From: Amanita rubescens
Taxonomy: Eukaryota; Basidiomycota; Agaricomycetes; Agaricales; Amanitaceae
NCBI GenBank assembly: GCA_015039365.1
Contig: WION01000170.1
Coordinates: forward strand, 48,731 to 112,730
Length of the DNA stretch: 64,000 bases
Direction: 5' to 3'
Part shown: positions 34,301 to 44,992 of the stretch, piece by piece
Layout: each line of letters starts with the position of its first letter
Position numbering within the stretch: position 1 is the stretch's first letter
The notes under the pieces: generated by a model
Databases searched by the model: none
Told to the model about the DNA's origin: nothing
The model's input: the letters and a program-made list of their open reading frames with translations, nothing else
Translations under genes and position numbers: made by a program

Positions 34301-35012
34301 CACCGGGTGCTCTCTTGCGTACAAAAACCATTTTTTGACCTTTTTCATGCTCAATGCAGGATCTTTCTTTCAATTTCAGATTTAGTAAGCTTATCACATC
34401 TAGGCGTAACCCTGAAGCGCATGGCTGCGTTTTGGGCTGTGCGCATTTACCTTCCTGGAGTTCGAGTCGCGTGAAGAGCAGCGGCGTGGTCGGATTGCTG
34501 TATGAACCGCCGGTGTTCAACGCGTTTTCACGCGACAGGAACATTCCTCGAAATGTACAACGGTAAATTTTCGGCTTTCTAATTTTAACTAGATTAACCA
34601 TGCTCTCCGATTCTCAGCGGCGCCTTGCTGTGTGAGACGTTTAATTATCTCTCAAGATGGTCGACATCCGACTTCTTTCGCATTGCTTTAAGGGCAATCG
34701 AGCTCATCGTGGTGCTTAGGAGACGCAACGTTGCAAGAATCAAAGGTAAATGTGCACCGATAGCGAATGTCACCGGATATCGGTGCTCTGAGTTTTGCGT
34801 CATACCTTCCCTTACCTGCCATTTATGGTAAGCATTCCATTTATGTTGCGCAGCGTCCGTACCGACGATCTAGGATGGGGTCGGTATCTCAGAATCGGGT
34901 TAACCTGTCACCACACCGCTTTGGCATCGGTGGGCACTCGAGGTATAAATGAACCCCGCATCCTCAGGCTACGGTATTCTTCCAACATACTTTCTCTTTG
35001 GCATGAGATACG
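31354..35012. other. 3.7 kb stretch without a recognised gene
   Basis: Longest gene-free interval of the window. Minus-strand frames of 104-179 codons between 32543 and 34601 show no domain, no convincing exon chain and no codon-level sign of selection that I can see. May be the long regulatory region of the TEA gene or decayed sequence. Confidence 0.45.
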
Positions 35013-36185
35013 ATGTCCACCCCTTCTCAGAATCCTTCAAGTCGTCAACTGCGTAGCTCAAATAAATTCTCGGCGGGCGAGATTCCGACACGAACAACGA
35101 GAAAGAAAGACAAAGTAACGGGCGAGGTCATTTGGACGCATGCTCTGTGAGTATTATTATATCAACAAAATCCAAAAGCGGTTCCAACAAGATTTTTTGG
35201 TAGGGAGGCTTGTCTTGTTGAGGGTAAATACTTTCACGCCGAAGGTCTTTCAACCATTGACCCTATCGACCAATGTGCAGCTCTCCGAGCGTATGATGGT
35301 GAAAGCGACGCGGGAAACGCTCCTCGGTGTAGATTTGTTTCGAATTATATCTACAAAAAAACTGGGATATCGCGGACTTCGACGCAGATAAGCAGTCGTA
35401 TCCAACAGATGGGTCGTGGGGCGAGCCCAGATCGTAAGCGCTTATTGCTGGCGGGACGACTTTATGCTCAGTCAATTATGTAGTCGTGAAGGTTCTTCAC
35501 AAAGGAAAAAGGAAATCACCCGCGAGGAAAAACTTCTTTCGAGTAGACTCAGTGTCTCCTGCGCCGAATCAATGTGATCAGAATATGTTTATCAATTATC
35601 CTGTTCAAGAAAATTCGTAAGTCTACATACAAAAACTCATGAGGTTGGCTAAATGCGCGTCATCGTAGCCCGGCCTCGACAAGCGGAACTTCTGATATTG
35701 ATCATGGCACGCCACTGCAGCAAAGCACGCAGCTCGGCAATTGGACTACCCGAGATACTGAATATTACTGCCCAGACACGCTACCTAACATTGGAACATC
35801 GACTGGCCAATATTCGGACGGGAATCTGCCTTCGGAAGCCGATTTTGAATATATCAACATGCTTACGGCGATGGATGTAAGCAATATAAGCCAATTATTT
35901 CCATATCCTCACGATTACTATCCTGTGATGGCAACTATGGGGCAGGGTATGCACTCCCCGTCTTACGGCGATCAACCGGGGATTCCAAATATACAGCCGG
36001 TAAACCCTTATTACATGGAGCAGCAAAACTTTGCGTATCAAAGTTATCAAAACCAGCAGGCCTTTATGGCCTATCCATATTTCAATGCCAGCGTGCCTTT
36101 AGGCACGGGGCAAGTAACTTATGGCGTGGATGGCCCTTTCACGCAGTACGGTGATGAGCACAGAGGTGCTCATCATACAGGTTAA
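35013..36185 (+). CDS. TEA/ATTS-domain transcription factor
   Basis: Exons 35013-35146, 35204-35223, 35281-35433, 35484-35616, 35669-36185; 318 residues. Splicing joins WTHALEACLVEALRAY to RFVSNYIYKKTGISRT and STQISSRIQQM, which is the three-helix TEA DNA-binding domain near residues 40-100 (family: TEC1, AbaA, TEAD). The second exon is only 20 nt long. The N-terminus is basic (TRTTRKKDK). The C-terminal half is rich in Tyr, Gln, Pro and Gly (QNFAYQSYQNQQAFMAYPY), as in activation or prion-like regions. In fungi TEA factors control development and filamentation. An upstream non-coding exon is possible. Its stop lies five bases from the stop of the convergent TAN1 gene. Confidence 0.82.
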
Positions 36186-36190
36186 TCATT

Positions 36191-37502
36191 CTATGATTTC
36201 TCTGGGTCAGGCTGTTTATTCGCCTGTACGCGTCCTTTCTGCTCTACATCGCACATTTTTTGTTGATTTGCCAACTCCATGACGTTAAACTTTGCCAAAG
36301 AGTAATACCCCTCCACGATCGAAACTCCAAACGTGTTCTGTAATGAATTATTCTGTAATTAACGCACATAGCAAACATTGGCGACTTACCTTGAAAACTT
36401 CGATGAGAATGAATATTTCTGGTTCGGTGAGAGATACGGTGTGACCTTCAGGAATGCATTGCGCCACTGTCTGGATGATTGACATTCGGTCTAGAGTCGT
36501 GTGATTGCGGATCCTGATTTCAATTTTGTACTGCAGTGAAGCGGCCATTAAGCCAACTACCCAAAAAACTGTACAACAACCCACACGCCACTTACTGTAA
36601 ACTTCCGGTCATCATGTTTTGCAAAGAAAGGCTCGAATACTCTTCGACACAGTGATTGAATGTCTGCAAAGTTCGCGGCGCATGTATCTGACACTGGGAC
36701 TAGTCTTTGTACGAATCTTGATTTTCCGCAGATGGTGCAGTTGTACAAATGAGCAAGAAGCAACGTGATGAATGACGGCTGCGTACATACCTCGTCCGAG
36801 AAACACCCGTCTCTTTTACGTTCTTGATGTGTTGTACGACGAGTTCGACAGGATCCACGGGTGGTTTACACGATATGAAAACAACTGAAAGTTCTCGTCA
36901 GAGATATACAACCCCCCCTTGTATTTGGAACGTACGAACCGCACTGAGTGTTCGTCTGGCAATTGACTAACTACGGTCAGATCTTTCTGGCACTTGGGGT
37001 TGAAAATTCAAGCATACCGAACCGGCATTCTCTCTTCGGCCTTTTCATCGCAGACACCTCGCGAGCGATTTGTTCTTCGAGACTGAGTTTTTCTTCTTCT
37101 TCTTCTTCTTCCAGCTCGTCAGGATCTTCTGGCCACATATCCGACGCGAGCTTGAGAAGATACTCATTCAACGGAGGCGAAAAGCAGAGTAATCTCTATA
37201 ACTCACTCACCGATTCGAATACATCGTATAACTCTCCTACTGCGCCCTTTTCCTTCCCTCTGATACCTGGAGGGCAAGGTGAACAAACGCATGTACAATG
37301 GAATAACGCTCACAGCTAGCCCAAACGCCTGGCCCTTCGATATGCGATTTTGTCCGGATCGAAGTGCCATCCTAACACAAGTGTCAGTATGTTGGCAGAA
37401 AACCACAAAAACGAGCACACTTACCAGTCTAAACCTTTTCTTTGAAGACGAACCTTCGCCTTCACGCGCACGTTTCTTCCCCTTCGAGTCTGATCCTGGC
37501 AT
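36191..37502 (-). CDS. TAN1: tRNA acetyltransferase adaptor TAN1 (THUMP domain)
   Basis: Minus-strand exons: 37502-37425, 37371-37314, 37266-37211, 37162-37018, 36966-36940, 36884-36791, 36716-36596, 36530-36390, 36337-36191; 288 residues, like yeast Tan1 (289). Tan1 binds tRNA through its THUMP domain and guides Kre33/NAT10 to make ac4C12 in tRNA-Ser and tRNA-Leu. Landmarks: basic start (KGKKRARE, KKRFRL), GPGVWASCIRGKEKGAVGELY, an acidic run, KLSLEEQIAREVSAMKRP, NCQTNTQCVVFISCKPP, RTRFVQRLVPV, then the THUMP part YKIEIRIRNHTTLDRM through FKNTFGVSIVEGYYSLAKFN. Exons are small (27-147 nt). The stop at 36191-36193 nearly abuts the TEA gene, so the 3' UTRs must overlap. Confidence 0.92.
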
Positions 37503-37614
37503 GCAAGTGGGCCGCCTAAGTGGTTCGCACGAAAGTTGCAGGTGACAGCACGTCGGAGACGCAGATCTGAGATCCAAGTGTGTATACGTAAAATTTCCAA
37601 ATAAAACATTAGAA

Positions 37615-37686
37615 GCCGCGTTGGCGTAGTGGTAGCGCGTCGCACTTGTAATGCGAAGGTCACTCGTTCAATCCGGGTACGTGGCA
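37615..37686 (+). tRNA. tRNA-Thr(UGU)
   Basis: Acceptor GCCGCGT/ACGTGGC with A discriminator, anticodon stem TCGCA/TGCGA around loop CTTGTAA (anticodon TGT), T stem ACTCG/CGGGT around TTCAATC. No intron; 72 nt. Confidence 0.92.
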
Positions 37687-37690
37687 TTTG

Positions 37691-37695
37691 TTTTT
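37691..37695 (+). terminator. Pol III T-tract after tRNA-Thr
   Basis: Five T bases shortly after the tRNA 3' end. Confidence 0.7.
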
Positions 37696-38261
37696 GTTTT
37701 GCCCCATTCATTTCCGTTGGATCTCGTTAGATCTACGCCCGCAAACGATAATCATTAAACTCATGTAGTAATTTACCGCTTGAAACCATGTCCAATCAAA
37801 ACGAAAAGAGGATTAAAAAAAAAATTCCAGGGCTACAATGGACCGACCATACAGTCATTACCGATCATAATATACGCGTACTCCAACAACCACTCTACGA
37901 AAAAAAAAACCGAAACCCGTCCAATCAACCTTATAATGTTAACCTAATAATCCAACATGTCAATATAGCGAAAAAAAGGGAATAAATTATGATGGTGTAA
38001 TATATTATATGCGTGTTCGTGAATGTTCGTGTGTAGGGGAAAGCATGTCATAAGCGGAAACGTTACTTTTTGAACGACGCCATGGCTGCAGCAGAGCCGA
38101 GAGATTGGCGAAGATTGGAGCAAATCAGGGTTGTTGACCAGTCTGGGATCCGATCCGGGACTAAGGACTGTTCCCGGATTGAATAAAGCCGCAGGACTCT
38201 CCGACGCAGCATCGCGCTTGACATTGACCGTCGGAACAAAGCACGACGGACGTTGTCGTTG
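37696..38261. other. Intergenic, A-rich then GC-rich
   Basis: No gene recognised; an A-rich block (37790-37990) is followed by the 3' flank of the bHLH gene. Confidence 0.5.
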
Positions 38262-39600
38262 CTACGAGCTCTCTTCTTCTTCATCATCATCTTCATCGCC
38301 GGCCTTGGCATCGTACTTGCCCTCTCCACCTTTCCATTCGCGCTCCCATAGAGGCTGCTCCACAGACGGGGTCATTACCGGATGTCCCGGGGGCAAAGCC
38401 TCCCGCGCACGATGCAGACGGTTCACAAGAGCCTGACGCTCCGAGATCAACTCGTTGATATAATCAATAGCTATCCAAAAGATGTGAGCAATGCATATAT
38501 ATACATATGCGCAAAAAAACGCACTTTTTGACAGCACAACGTTCTCACTTCTCGGCCCAGCCCGTCCATCCGTCTTGTCTTCCTTTTTCCCTCTTTTCGA
38601 TTTCCCACTCGAAGGAGTCCTGCCATTCATCTTTGCACTCGCAGCTGCCCTCGTCTCCGCTTCTCGCCCTTCCTCCTCTAGGATAGCCTCCCGCAACGCA
38701 GGCACAGTCTCACAAAGCGCATCATACCCTCTCTTAATATTCGCCCTCCGTTTTTGCTCAGACTGGATATGATTCGCCTTTTTCTGAGAAGGCGACAACA
38801 AATTCTGTTTCGGCCCCGCGGGAGGTTGCACGCTGAGAGACGGCGTCTGTGGGAAAGAAACAAGAATTTAAAAATATAAAAACCAACGTAATGGGAATCA
38901 CAAGATGACTTGCCTGTTGCTTGGTCAGTCTAGGAGAGGTTGGCTGGGGTGACGGATGCGCCTCGTTTACGACTGATGACGTACTGCTGAACGCATATAT
39001 GGGTGTGGGGGTGGTCGTGCTGGGGGTCGTGGCTGCGGAAGAAGTCGCAGTGCTCGTTGGTGGGCTGGCAGAGTGCGGTCCGTGTCCATCCGTGCGCGAG
39101 GAGGGTACGGTTAGCGGACGCAAATGGTGCGCGTCTGGCACGGGCTGTGAGGGATCTTGTATTGGTTGCTGGTGGAGTGGTAGGGGATACAGCGAATGCT
39201 TGTGGGGTTGCATATAAGGAAACGGATCATGGGAAATAGACGCGTGCTGGTGGTGGTGGTGGTTATGGTGGTGGTCTCCTATCTGATGGTGGTGGATCTG
39301 CTGTTGCTGACGATGAAATTCGTATGGGTGGTGTTGCTGTTGTGGATGTGGACGACGAGGAGTATGGTGTAAGTAATTGTGGGAAGCAAAGTCTGTCTGC
39401 CAGCGATCAGCATCAAGGGCCATGAGCTCCTTGGTCGCCTTTGCTAATGCCTCGCGTCCCTGGGCCTGAGGAATAGGAACGTCGGCTACGTCGTCGGGAT
39501 TCCCAGCAGAGTAAAGAGCCCAATCATTGGTAGGGCCGTCTATTGAAGCGAGGAAGGATTGAATTACGTGGGTTTCTGGGGGCGAGAGGAGAGATTCCAT
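38262..39600 (-). CDS. bHLH transcription factor
   Basis: Minus-strand exons 39600-38914, 38846-38525, 38470-38262; 405 residues. The C-terminal basic helix-loop-helix reads KKANHIQSEQKRRANIKRGYDALCETVPAL, a long Ala/Glu/Gly/Lys-rich loop, then ENVVLSKTIDYINELISERQALVNRL, giving bHLH plus a short zipper. The H-E-R positions that contact an E-box are present in HIQSEQKRR. The N-terminal half is low complexity with His and Gln runs and Ser/Thr/Pro blocks. The protein ends in an acidic tail (DEDDDEEEE). Start taken at MESLLSPPETH; in-frame Met codons upstream are possible. The first intron either uses a GC donor (GCAAGT, 38913) or a GT donor 12 nt further on. Confidence 0.8.
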
Positions 39601-40096
39601 TGGGTTAGGAAGAGACGGACAGAGGGGCTCTCTTAACCGGCTCACCTTCCGCATTTGGTTCTCCTCCGCTCTTCCGCTTCCGCCGTCTCGAGTCGTCCAC
39701 CTCCGTTTATGACTTGGCTGTAGTCTAGTTACGCTTGTCAACGCCCACGCTTGTCATGGCATCCAGAGACCGTCTTGTACTCCAGCCACAATCCCGCTCG
39801 AGATTGTTTACTATCACATGCCATCATTGACGCAAATCTCTCAAGAAACTCAACTGAGCCGTCTCGTGATGCCGTAATGCTCCTCGTGCTTCACCCGGCT
39901 GTTACACATCACAACATTATATTAACTACAGTGCTCTAAGGTATTTAAGAAAACAAATTGTGCGCCTTTCAACGAGTGTATATAGTAAGTACTGTACACC
40001 ACCTGGCATCAAGCAAAAAAAAACCGAACCGAGAAAATCGAAAACGCAAAACAATACAAACACAGCAATACACACGGGCCAATGGGATAATGCAAA
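39601..40096. other. Intergenic, G-alpha to bHLH
   Basis: No gene recognised. Contains the bHLH promoter and the G-alpha 3' flank. Confidence 0.5.
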
Positions 40097-42086
40097 TTAC
40101 ACGAGAGCAGCCGACTGGAGATATCCTCGAAATATCGAATCGCGGACTATTACGATCGTCAATCATAGTGGCTGACAGCTGTGTCAAAACGTCTTACCGT
40201 TACCAATGATACGTTGCGTTGCTTTGGTATCCTGTTACAGATATAAAACCAATACACTTGTTCTAATAATGGCCTTCTTACCGTAACGTTGGTAAAATGC
40301 GTATATAAAACACGTCTATTTTCATTGTTCCGCCGATGTACTTGCAAAAAGTGGGCGCGGAAGTACTGCACGACAGTTTCGTACTCATTCGATCGTTCCC
40401 CGAACGATGTGATGCTGCATTTAATCAGCTGATTGTCGAGTATTCACGTTGCAAGGTTTATCACTGACTATTTCCGAACTTTTAATCCCTTGTCCAGCTT
40501 GGATTTTAATAAATCAGTCTTGTCTGCCACCCGAGAAGAAAAAATTCAGTATCCTGCTCGGAACGTAGAGCAGTCAAACCTACTCAGGAAAAGCACCAAA
40601 TGTACACTTTTAAGCAAGCGGTTGGAACAAATCTGCGTGAACAACTGAAGGGAATCGTCGATCCGATTCGTTCGGGGATCCTCTTCAAGGTACTAGTGAT
40701 CACGATTCGCAAACAATAACGGCAGCACCTTCTGCAGAAGCTTACCTGATCGAAAGCGCTGATTGGCGCGAGGAAAATGATGGCGTTTGCATCATCAAAG
40801 TATGGAACCCATGAATGGCGTTGCCCTCTTGCACCTCCAACGTCAAACAAATGCCACGTAACGTCTTTGCCATGGATGTTAACATCAAAAATGTGTTCCA
40901 TAACACCCATTGTCTGAATTCGGGCATGCAAGATATCGTCTGAAAATGAGTCCGTTAAATGCTGTGCGATTGAAACCTGAAGTATTTACCCGTGGTGGGA
41001 ATGTAGTCCGGATCAGCAACCCGTGAAATGTGCTTCAGGAAGCTGTACATAGAGCGGCAACGTGTCAAAGAAGCATGCACCCAATTACTTCGCACAACCT
41101 ACAATTCAGACCATTCATCCAATTTTAATCTTCGCTTCGCCATCAACGCCTTGACGGTGGGGTGGTTCCACAATTCTTTGACGTCCCGTTCCGAAGCCTT
41201 TAGCATTTGTGCAACATCTTGAACCAAGATATCCTGTCCGGGATCTAGGCTGTCGCGACCCTTGCCATTGTGGCCGTTATCCACTTGCCTCCTTTGTCTG
41301 ATTCGCCCTACAGCATTTTCGATCGTTCGAGCTTGCCAGCCGCTACGAACGAAAACGCCGCCTTTGCCAGACCCTGACACTGTAATCCCTCCGCTTAGGC
41401 GATCGGCGAGCTGAGCATCAGTAGCGACCAAAGGTGATAATCTTCGTCGGAGATTAGCGATCTGTATTGGACCGTTATCCCTGGGCGAGGTCGCAAAATT
41501 ACTCGTAGATGAGGAAGAAGCGGTGAAGGATGAAGGAGACCCATTTGCAGTCAGAGGGTTCACAAGAGATGGCGATGGGGAAGGCTGATCTGCGAATCCG
41601 CCTCCTCTCGATCGCGAGTAGGGGTCCGGAGAAAAGTCTGGTTCGTCGTCTGCAGAGTCGTCCCATGCCTCCAGCGTGTTTAGAATGTGCTTTAAAGAGC
41701 GGACTACGTTAAAGTAGATGACAGTTTTCCAAGAAATGCGTTCCTGATCGAGGGAATTGGGCTTGTACATGAGTTGGAATTGCTTTTGCAGGGTAGACTT
41801 TCCGCTCTCGGCCTGACCGAGGAGAAGCAGCTGAAGGAAGCCAAGAAGACATCCGCGAGTTAGTATATGCGCACCCAGAGACTGGGCGGGTTACCTTTAT
41901 ATCGTCCTTGTTTCGTTTTAGGCGTTCCCGCTCTTGCTTGAGATCTTCGTCGATTTGCTCCGAAACGCGCTTTGCATTTGCTTCGGCTTCGAGACGCAAG
42001 TAGCGCTGTTGCTCGGTCTCCGTGGCCGGGGGCTGGAGGGCAGCCGTGATGGGGTCATCCTGGCTGTAAACGGAGGGCGTGCGCAT
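40097..42086 (-). CDS. G-protein alpha subunit with large insertion
   Basis: Minus-strand exons: 42086-41895, 41830-41103, 41042-40990, 40939-40746, 40692-40584, 40523-40469, 40414-40282, 40231-40204, 40146-40097; 513 residues against about 355 in a standard G-alpha. GTP-binding motifs in order: GQAESGKST (G1), HARIQTMGV (switch I with Arg and Thr), FDVGGARGQRHSW (G3, with Gln where Glu is usual), FLNKTDLL (G4), and TNVTDTKATQ (G5). The extra length is a Ser/Pro/Gly-rich insertion of about 150 residues in the helical domain (around residues 110-260). No Gly at position 2 for myristoylation and no C-terminal Cys for pertussis-type modification; it ends LQSAALV. Such expanded G-alphas are known in basidiomycetes in addition to the canonical four. 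Probable role: receptor signalling with altered kinetics. Confidence 0.88.
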
Positions 42087-42606
42087 TGGAGCCCCACAAG
42101 AGGAGGAAGAAGTGGTGGTTGGAAGAGAAGATGATGGCAGTGCACACTACTTAAGTCATAATGCTCCTCTGAAGGGCCGGGCTCGTCACATCTACTCCAT
42201 CACTTTTGATCCCGCGGACCCACGACGTGGCGGTCCTCGACATCAAAAGTAATAACAGCTTTTCCTATTGTCAATTACTTTATCTTGACACGAAATAGAA
42301 GTAAGAGTTGGATGTTAACTTACTCTATGAAAATACTTCGACAGCTTTCTACCCTGAGCCGCGAAATTAGCGCATATACACACATCATGTTCATAGCACA
42401 CCTCGGGATCGCCTTGGAAACCGATCCCGAGTATGTTCCTCCGCACATAATCATAAATGGCATAGCACTATTTCCGCGTTTATTCAAAGCCGTCTTTTGT
42501 TTTCTAGATACAGCTGCGGTGGCCTACCTATACGAAGCTCTACTATTCAGTACTTCAGTTGCAACCATATGCGCGTTTATATATGCTCCAGTCTTTAGCC
42601 GAAGCT
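42087..42606. other. Intergenic, transaldolase to G-alpha
   Basis: A 111-codon + frame at 42285-42620 has no recognisable domain and is not called as a gene. Confidence 0.5.
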
Positions 42607-43919
42607 TTAAATATCACTAGATACACGTTTTATTTCGCTCAACAAATCTTTCTCATACTGTCCAAATACAACCAACGCATCTTCCAACTTTCTGGAAACT
42701 TCCGTATCTGCTTCAATGGCTTGACGTAACAGCGCGCCATCATTTGCAAGGTAATCTTTCTCTGATGGAAACGTGAATCATTGGTAGAGAAACAATCGAG
42801 ATAACGAACCAATATCAAGAACATCCAATGCAGGTGGCTCGGGTGCAGTGAATGTATCTGCAGGTACAGCAGGCAATGCTTCCAGTGCCTCGAGAATTGC
42901 AGGGAATATGGTCAAACGGTGAGGACGAATAGAGGCCAGAGCAATTGCCTATTTTTATCACAAATTGAAGGCTTAGACTAGACGGGACAACGAACCTCCT
43001 TGGGAGTAACAACGCTACAAACTATGAATTACCTCCGCCAATACAGACAGACAAAAGAAAACCTACCTAGCCGGGATCACGAGTGTTTTAGACTGGATCC
43101 TTGTGTATGCGCTGAGAATAGACTGCGTAGTACGTATACCAGGGTGCTCTGTCACAGGGGAAGCATATTCCTTGTATAGTGTTTTATCAAAATGTGCCCG
43201 AAGCTCTGTGCTACTGATCAGAGTTGTAAGCTACGGGCGAAATACGCGTCGTACCGTTCAGATACGGGGAAATGTGGATACATCCAGCCTGAGATGCCGC
43301 AAGTGCCTGGGGAACGGAAAACAAACAAGTTCCTAGGGTTTGAATGCCCGCTTTGGAGAGTTGTGAACAAGCAATCAAAGCTTCGACCGTGGACGGAATC
43401 TTGATGCAAACACGGTCTCTAAGAACAATCTTTTGAACACCCCGGCGGTGCAAGGAAGACAAAGGGCATACTTTGGTATGCCGTGTGCAGCGAATAGATC
43501 TACGAGCTTCGTGGCATGATCAATGGTTTTCTGAGTATCGTGGGCCCTGAGAGGCGAAACCTGGGCATGTACTTTGCCGCGTATATACGGATAGACCTTT
43601 TTGATAACTAGAACAGTCTGCGACTTTCAGCCTAAGCACAAAATTCCATTGACAAGAAAAATCGTACAAACAGATCGGAGACTTCGTCAGCGAATTCTTC
43701 ACTGCCAACACCGCGAGCTCTGACTTGTTTGATAGCTTCTTTGAGAACGTCCTTGCTATCACCAATAGCTTCATGGTAAGAGAAAAACTGGTTCGACGTC
43801 GTATTTTCGAAAGGCTCCGAACGCGCAAGGTATCTCTCGGCGACGATATAATCCATCGAGTCCAAGTCGACGGATACGAACGATCGGATTTGGGCAAGAA
43901 GATTCGGGTATTGGGACAT
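42607..43919 (-). CDS. Transaldolase
   Basis: Minus-strand exons: 43919-43640, 43607-43472, 43418-43255, 43205-43067, 43014-42996, 42948-42810, 42761-42607; 343 residues. Transaldolase moves a dihydroxyacetone unit between sugar phosphates in the pentose phosphate pathway. Landmarks: SVDLDSMDYIVAERY and FENTTSNQ at the start, GKVHAQVSP, then RVCIKIPST with the Schiff-base Lys, GIQTLGTCLFS, AGCIHISPYLNEL, KTLVIPAS. The C-terminal helical part (about 100 residues, LLRQAIEADTEVSRKLEDAL) is typical of the shorter fungal transaldolase-like group. Exon 5 has 19 nt. The first intron is only 32 nt, which is short enough to doubt; the phases require it. A 169-nt region separates its start from the divergent cyclophilin. 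Confidence 0.85.
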
Positions 43920-44088
43920 GGCTGGGTGTACGAGAGAGTACAGGATTCATCTTTATATGTTGACATGTCGTGATGGCAAAGCGCCGGAAATGATAAAAAT
44001 TTTGGTGGTATGACCATGTGCCAGGAGATATCGTTTCAAGTTTGTGTTGAGTTGATGACATCCATCACTGACTAACGTGCCTTCCACA

Positions 44089-44841
44089 ATGGTAACTTTT
44101 CTGTTTCTTGTCAATCTCTCGCTGACAGAAGCGTCTATAGTCTGTTACGCTGCATACGACTCATGGCGAAATAAAGGTATGCGTGGTTTAAATTAAATGA
44201 ATACCACTCACGCGAAATCAGATCGAAATATTTTGCGAAGCGGTACCAAAGGCAGCAGAGGTGAGACGGACGATTGTCATGTAATCTATCTCCTAACGCC
44301 TCTTCAGAACTTCCTCGCTCTATGCGCGTCCAACTATTACGATAACTGCCTGTTTCACCGAAACATCAAAGGCTTCATGATTCAAACCGGTGACCCAACG
44401 GGTACAGGAAAGGGAGGTGAAAGCATGTGGGGAGGCACATTCGAGGACGAGATACGTTCCACGCTCAAGGTTTGTACGCATATTCTCTCTCAGCGTAATC
44501 GACGGTCGCTCAAAGAAACAGTTCAACGTACGGGGCGTCGTTGCAATGGCCAACTCGGGACCAGATACGAACATGGCGCAGTTTTTCATCACGTACGCTA
44601 AGCAAACACACCTGGACGGGAAATACACCATCTTTGGTAAAGTGATTGACGGCGGCGACTCGACGTTAGATGCCATGGAACGTGTACCTGTCAATAACAA
44701 AAACCGGCCTCTTAATGAGATAAAGCTGACGCATGTAAGGACTTTGTTAGAACACCGTCCCGAGTCTGCGCTGACAGCCATCATGGCTAGATCACAATTC
44801 ATGCGAACCCCATTGCGGACGCGGCACTTTCCCGCCAATAG
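44089..44841 (+). CDS. Cyclophilin-type peptidyl-prolyl isomerase (PPIL3/Cyp10-like)
   Basis: Exons: 44089-44091, 44141-44176, 44222-44260, 44308-44469, 44522-44734, 44791-44841; 167 residues. The first coding exon is the ATG alone; intron GTAACT...TATAG then leads to [12 protein letters not shown]. Landmarks: [34 protein letters not shown] (catalytic Arg and Gln), [20 protein letters not shown], and [15 protein letters not shown]. His replaces the Trp of human CypA ([10 protein letters not shown]), as in PPIL3. It ends [16 protein letters not shown], the PPIL3-type tail. PPIL3 proteins are spliceosome-associated in the nucleus, though some act in the cytosol. Confidence 0.9.
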
Positions 44842-44992
44842 AGGCTGATCCTCTGCGTATAATGTAATGAGGTGCCATTATTCGCCCCTCTGCTTCCGCA
44901 GATCGCTTCCTAGAGTCAGCCCAAGAAACCTACACGTCGCAAGTTTAACTACCAGCCCCGTATAGTCGGTATCTCGTCTCGCATACACACAA

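Noticed and set aside
33611..34601. Minus-strand frames of 85-164 codons as genes
   Set aside because: No recognisable motif, no supporting exon chain, and mixed composition.
38891..39741. Longer start for the bHLH protein (327-codon frame)
   Set aside because: Upstream in-frame Met codons exist, but the sequence before MESLLSPP looks like leader, so the shorter start was preferred.
42285..42620. Plus-strand frame of 111 codons near the transaldolase 3' end
   Set aside because: No domain, unusual composition, no exon partners; it overlaps the transaldolase stop region.
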